Notes under the pieces: model-generated
Databases searched by the model: none
What the model saw: only the letters and a program-made list of their open reading frames with translations
Told to the model about the DNA's origin: nothing
Source: CAMLKC01 sp035493555
GTDB lineage: Bacteria > Patescibacteriota > Saccharimonadia > Saccharimonadales > Saccharimonadaceae
Length of the DNA stretch: 5,881 nucleotides
NCBI GenBank assembly: GCA_035493555.1
Contig: DATJIC010000027.1
Span: forward strand, 1 to 5,881
Reading direction: 5' to 3'
Position numbers and translations under genes: made by a program
Shown: one piece after another, positions 4,042-5,881 of the stretch
Layout of the letters: each line of letters starts with the position of its first letter
How positions within the stretch are numbered: position 1 is the first letter of the stretch

Positions 4042-5499
4042 TTACACATATTCCCAAACGGTACCATCTTGCGTGTCGCGGACGGCGATACCTTTTGCGG
4101 TTAATCGGTCGCGGAGCTCGTCGGAAGTCTGCCAGTTTTTTTCCTCACGGGCACGCTCACGCTGAATGATCAGCTGTTTTGTCTCGTCGTCGATATCTGG
4201 CGTAGTGGCAATAAGCTGCAGGCCAAGCAACTGGTCGATGGTTTCGAGTAGCTGGTTGAGTGCGTGTGAGTCGATACGGTCCAGGTTGTGTGATTCAAGG
4301 TGTGAAAAGACTTCATCGATAACCCGTAAGGCTTCCGGCGAATTGAGGTTGTCATTGAGGGCCGTTTTTATGAGTCCGATAACGGCGAGCGATGGGTCGT
4401 CCTCTTTGGTTTTGTTCTGGGCGAGCGTGTCATGCGCCTGATGCCGGAGCGCGGCAACGTTACGCCAGTGGTTGAGGCGGTTGCGGGCAGCGGCCAGGTT
4501 TTCAAACGTAAAGTTGCCCTCGTTTGAATAGTGGCTTTGCAAAATAAACATGCGGTAGTCGAGCGGACTAAAGCCGCGGTCGGCCAGATTCTGCAAGGTA
4601 AACCCGTTACCCAAACTCTTGCTGATTTTTGTGCCATTAACCTTAAGGTGGTTATTATGCAGCCAGTAGTGAGAAAATATCTGTCCGCTTGCCGACTCGC
4701 TTTGGGCGATTTCGTTGGTGTGGTGAACGGGAATGTGGTCGATACCGCCAGTGTGGATGTCGATGGTATCGCCTAAAATACTCATTGCCATTGCCGAACA
4801 TTCAAGATGCCAGCCGGGGAAGCCCATTACTTTCGCCTCTCCGCTCACGGGCTCGTCTAGCAGGTCTGTTGGCGTTTCCCATTCCATATCGCGCTTTTCG
4901 TTTTTGGGCGTAAACTTCCAAAGGGCAAAATCGCTGGGGTTTCGTTTTTCGGCGTTAAACGCAACACGGGCGCCTGCTTTTTGCGCTTCCAGGTCAAGCT
5001 CGGCAAAATCGGCATAGGTTGGGAATTTGCTGGTGTCAAAATAAATACCATCGTCTATTTGGTAGGTAAACCCTTTTTGTTTGAGTGTCCGTACAAGGTC
5101 GAGTTGCTGAGGAATAAATTCGGTTGCGCGCACGATATGCTCGGGCACAATAAGGCCTAGCTTTTCAATACCGGCCAAAAAATCTTCCGCATAGAACTCG
5201 GCGATATCCCAGGCGGATTTTCCTTCGCGGCGGGCACCTTTTTCTAGCTTGTCTTCACCTTCATCGGCGTCGCTTACCAAGTGGCCGACATCCGTAATGT
5301 TCATGACGCGTTCGACATTGTAGCCGTTTGAAATGAGTGTCCGTACAAGAATATCCCAGTAGATGTATCCGGCCCAGTTACCAACATGAGGAAAGTCGTA
5401 AACGGTTGGCCCGCAGGTATACAGTGTTACCTTGCCTTCTTGTATTGGGGTGAAGGGTTCGGTTTTTCGGGTGAGCGTATTATGCAGCTGCAGTGTCAT
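4042..5499 (-). CDS. cysS: Cysteinyl-tRNA synthetase
   Basis: The 485-residue cytoplasmic enzyme charges tRNA-Cys with cysteine using ATP. Class I signatures are clear: the HIGH box as HVGN (38-41) and the KMSKS loop as KISKS (291-295). The zinc site that recognises cysteine is complete: C29 in YTCGPTVYD, C234 in GWHLECSAM, and H259 and E263 in GGIDHIPVHHTNEIAQSE. The distances between the last three match the E. coli enzyme. The spacing from C29 to C234 is about 24 residues longer than in E. coli (C28 to C209), owing to extra sequence around 195-225 just before GFPGWH. The C-terminal part (about 325-485) is the helical anticodon-stem-binding region. The ATG at 5499 is preceded by AAAGG at 6 nt (complement 5506-5510) and lies inside the end of the DHH gene, so translation is probably coupled. 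Confidence 0.97.
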   Translation of the reverse strand: MTLQLHNTLTRKTEPFTPIQEGKVTLYTCGPTVYDFPHVGNWAGYIYWDILVRTLISNGYNVERVMNITDVGHLVSDADEGEDKLEKGARREGKSAWDIAEFYAEDFLAGIEKLGLIVPEHIVRATEFIPQQLDLVRTLKQKGFTYQIDDGIYFDTSKFPTYADFAELDLEAQKAGARVAFNAEKRNPSDFALWKFTPKNEKRDMEWETPTDLLDEPVSGEAKVMGFPGWHLECSAMAMSILGDTIDIHTGGIDHIPVHHTNEIAQSESASGQIFSHYWLHNNHLKVNGTKISKSLGNGFTLQNLADRGFSPLDYRMFILQSHYSNEGNFTFENLAAARNRLNHWRNVAALRHQAHDTLAQNKTKEDDPSLAVIGLIKTALNDNLNSPEALRVIDEVFSHLESHNLDRIDSHALNQLLETIDQLLGLQLIATTPDIDDETKQLIIQRERAREEKNWQTSDELRDRLTAKGIAVRDTQDGTVWEYV

Positions 5500-5881
5500 G
5501 GTAGGCCTTTAATGCTTTTTCGGTTGCGGTTAGTAGTTCTGGTACGATTTTATCGTACTCTTCGTAAACGCGAAAACCGGCCGCGTATTTGTGGCCACCG
5601 CCGCCAAAATAGCCAGCGACTTCTTCGGCGATCGGCAGGTTACCGCGCAGTTTTCCGGTTACTTTGCCGTCGGGGTAGGTTTTAATAGCGACACCTAGCT
5701 CGACACCTTCAACCAGTCGCATTTCGTCAAGAACCAGGACGCTTGGGTTATATTGGTCGCTATACTGCTGGATATCCTCCCACGGGATATGAATAAGGGC
5801 TAGCTTGCCGTCCAAAAAGTATTCGATGCGGCCGATAAGTTCGCCCTTGTAAGCAAGAATTTCGGGTGATTTTTTCATGAA
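5480..5881 (-). CDS. DHH/DHHA1 family phosphoesterase, NrnA-like, C-terminal part
   Basis: The reading frame is open to the right edge, so the true start is outside the window; the ATG at 5878 is probably internal. About 133 residues are visible and correspond to the C-terminal DHHA1 domain. The signature GGGGHKYAAGF is at residues 92-102 counted from that Met, preceded by TGKLRGN (74-80) and a helix IAEEVAGYF. In NrnA-type enzymes this domain binds the substrate, and the N-terminal DHH domain (not seen here) holds the catalytic metals. Family members degrade nanoRNA or linear dinucleotides such as pApA and dephosphorylate 3'-phosphoadenosine 5'-phosphate. RecJ-like or other DHH branches cannot be excluded from this half alone. 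The stop codon lies 20 nt inside cysS in another frame, giving a tight operon link. Confidence 0.85.
   Translation of the reverse strand, partial: FMKKSPEILAYKGELIGRIEYFLDGKLALIHIPWEDIQQYSDQYNPSVLVLDEMRLVEGVELGVAIKTYPDGKVTGKLRGNLPIAEEVAGYFGGGGHKYAAGFRVYEEYDKIVPELLTATEKALKAYHDTAAA

Noticed and set aside
5386..5685. Plus-strand 99-residue ORF across the cysS/DHH junction
   Set aside because: Antisense to two conserved genes, with no SD and no recognisable motif.
1..5881. CRISPR array, tRNA/rRNA, insertion sequence, toxin-antitoxin or known defence system
   Set aside because: No regularly spaced repeats, no tRNA-like T-loop with matching cloverleaf, no transposase and no recognised toxin or defence domain were seen on reading both strands.

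Overview
The window looks like chromosomal DNA from a bacterium of about 50-53% GC, most likely a Patescibacteria/CPR lineage such as Saccharibacteria. The reasons are indirect: short intergenic gaps, a mix of leaderless-looking and Shine-Dalgarno (SD) genes, an unusually long cysteinyl-tRNA synthetase, and a small PQ-loop-like membrane protein of a type I associate with that group. No marker gene fixes the taxonomy, so this is inference.

Layout. At the left edge (1-68, minus) is the start of a YajQ-family gene. It diverges from a plus-strand pair: a membrane-anchored NagZ-like glycoside hydrolase family 3 protein (133-1260) and an AI-2E family transporter (1309-2442). Both plus-strand genes have a TATAAT box so close to the ATG that their transcripts are probably leaderless. 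A hairpin at 2465-2497 separates the transporter from everything to its right, which is all on the minus strand.

The stretch 2520-3295 is a GC-rich island (about 65-68% by hand count, against about 50-53% around it). It holds two small unrecognised genes: a 63-residue charge-polarised protein and a 140-residue protein. The latter begins Met-Pro behind a good SD and has a beta-alpha-beta layout that could be a divergent tautomerase-superfamily member. Both have their own promoter-like and SD signals and so look like real genes.

The right part (3414-5881, minus) is a probable operon read right to left: the C-terminal part of an NrnA-like DHH/DHHA1 phosphoesterase that runs off the window, cysS overlapping it by 20 nt, and a 7-TM SWEET/PQ-loop-like protein that starts at TTG just after an A7G6 homopolymer run.

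I found no tRNA or rRNA gene, CRISPR array, insertion sequence or recognised defence system. The parts most worth following up are the GC-rich island, the leaderless promoters and the shared palindrome between the divergent yajQ and GH3 promoters.
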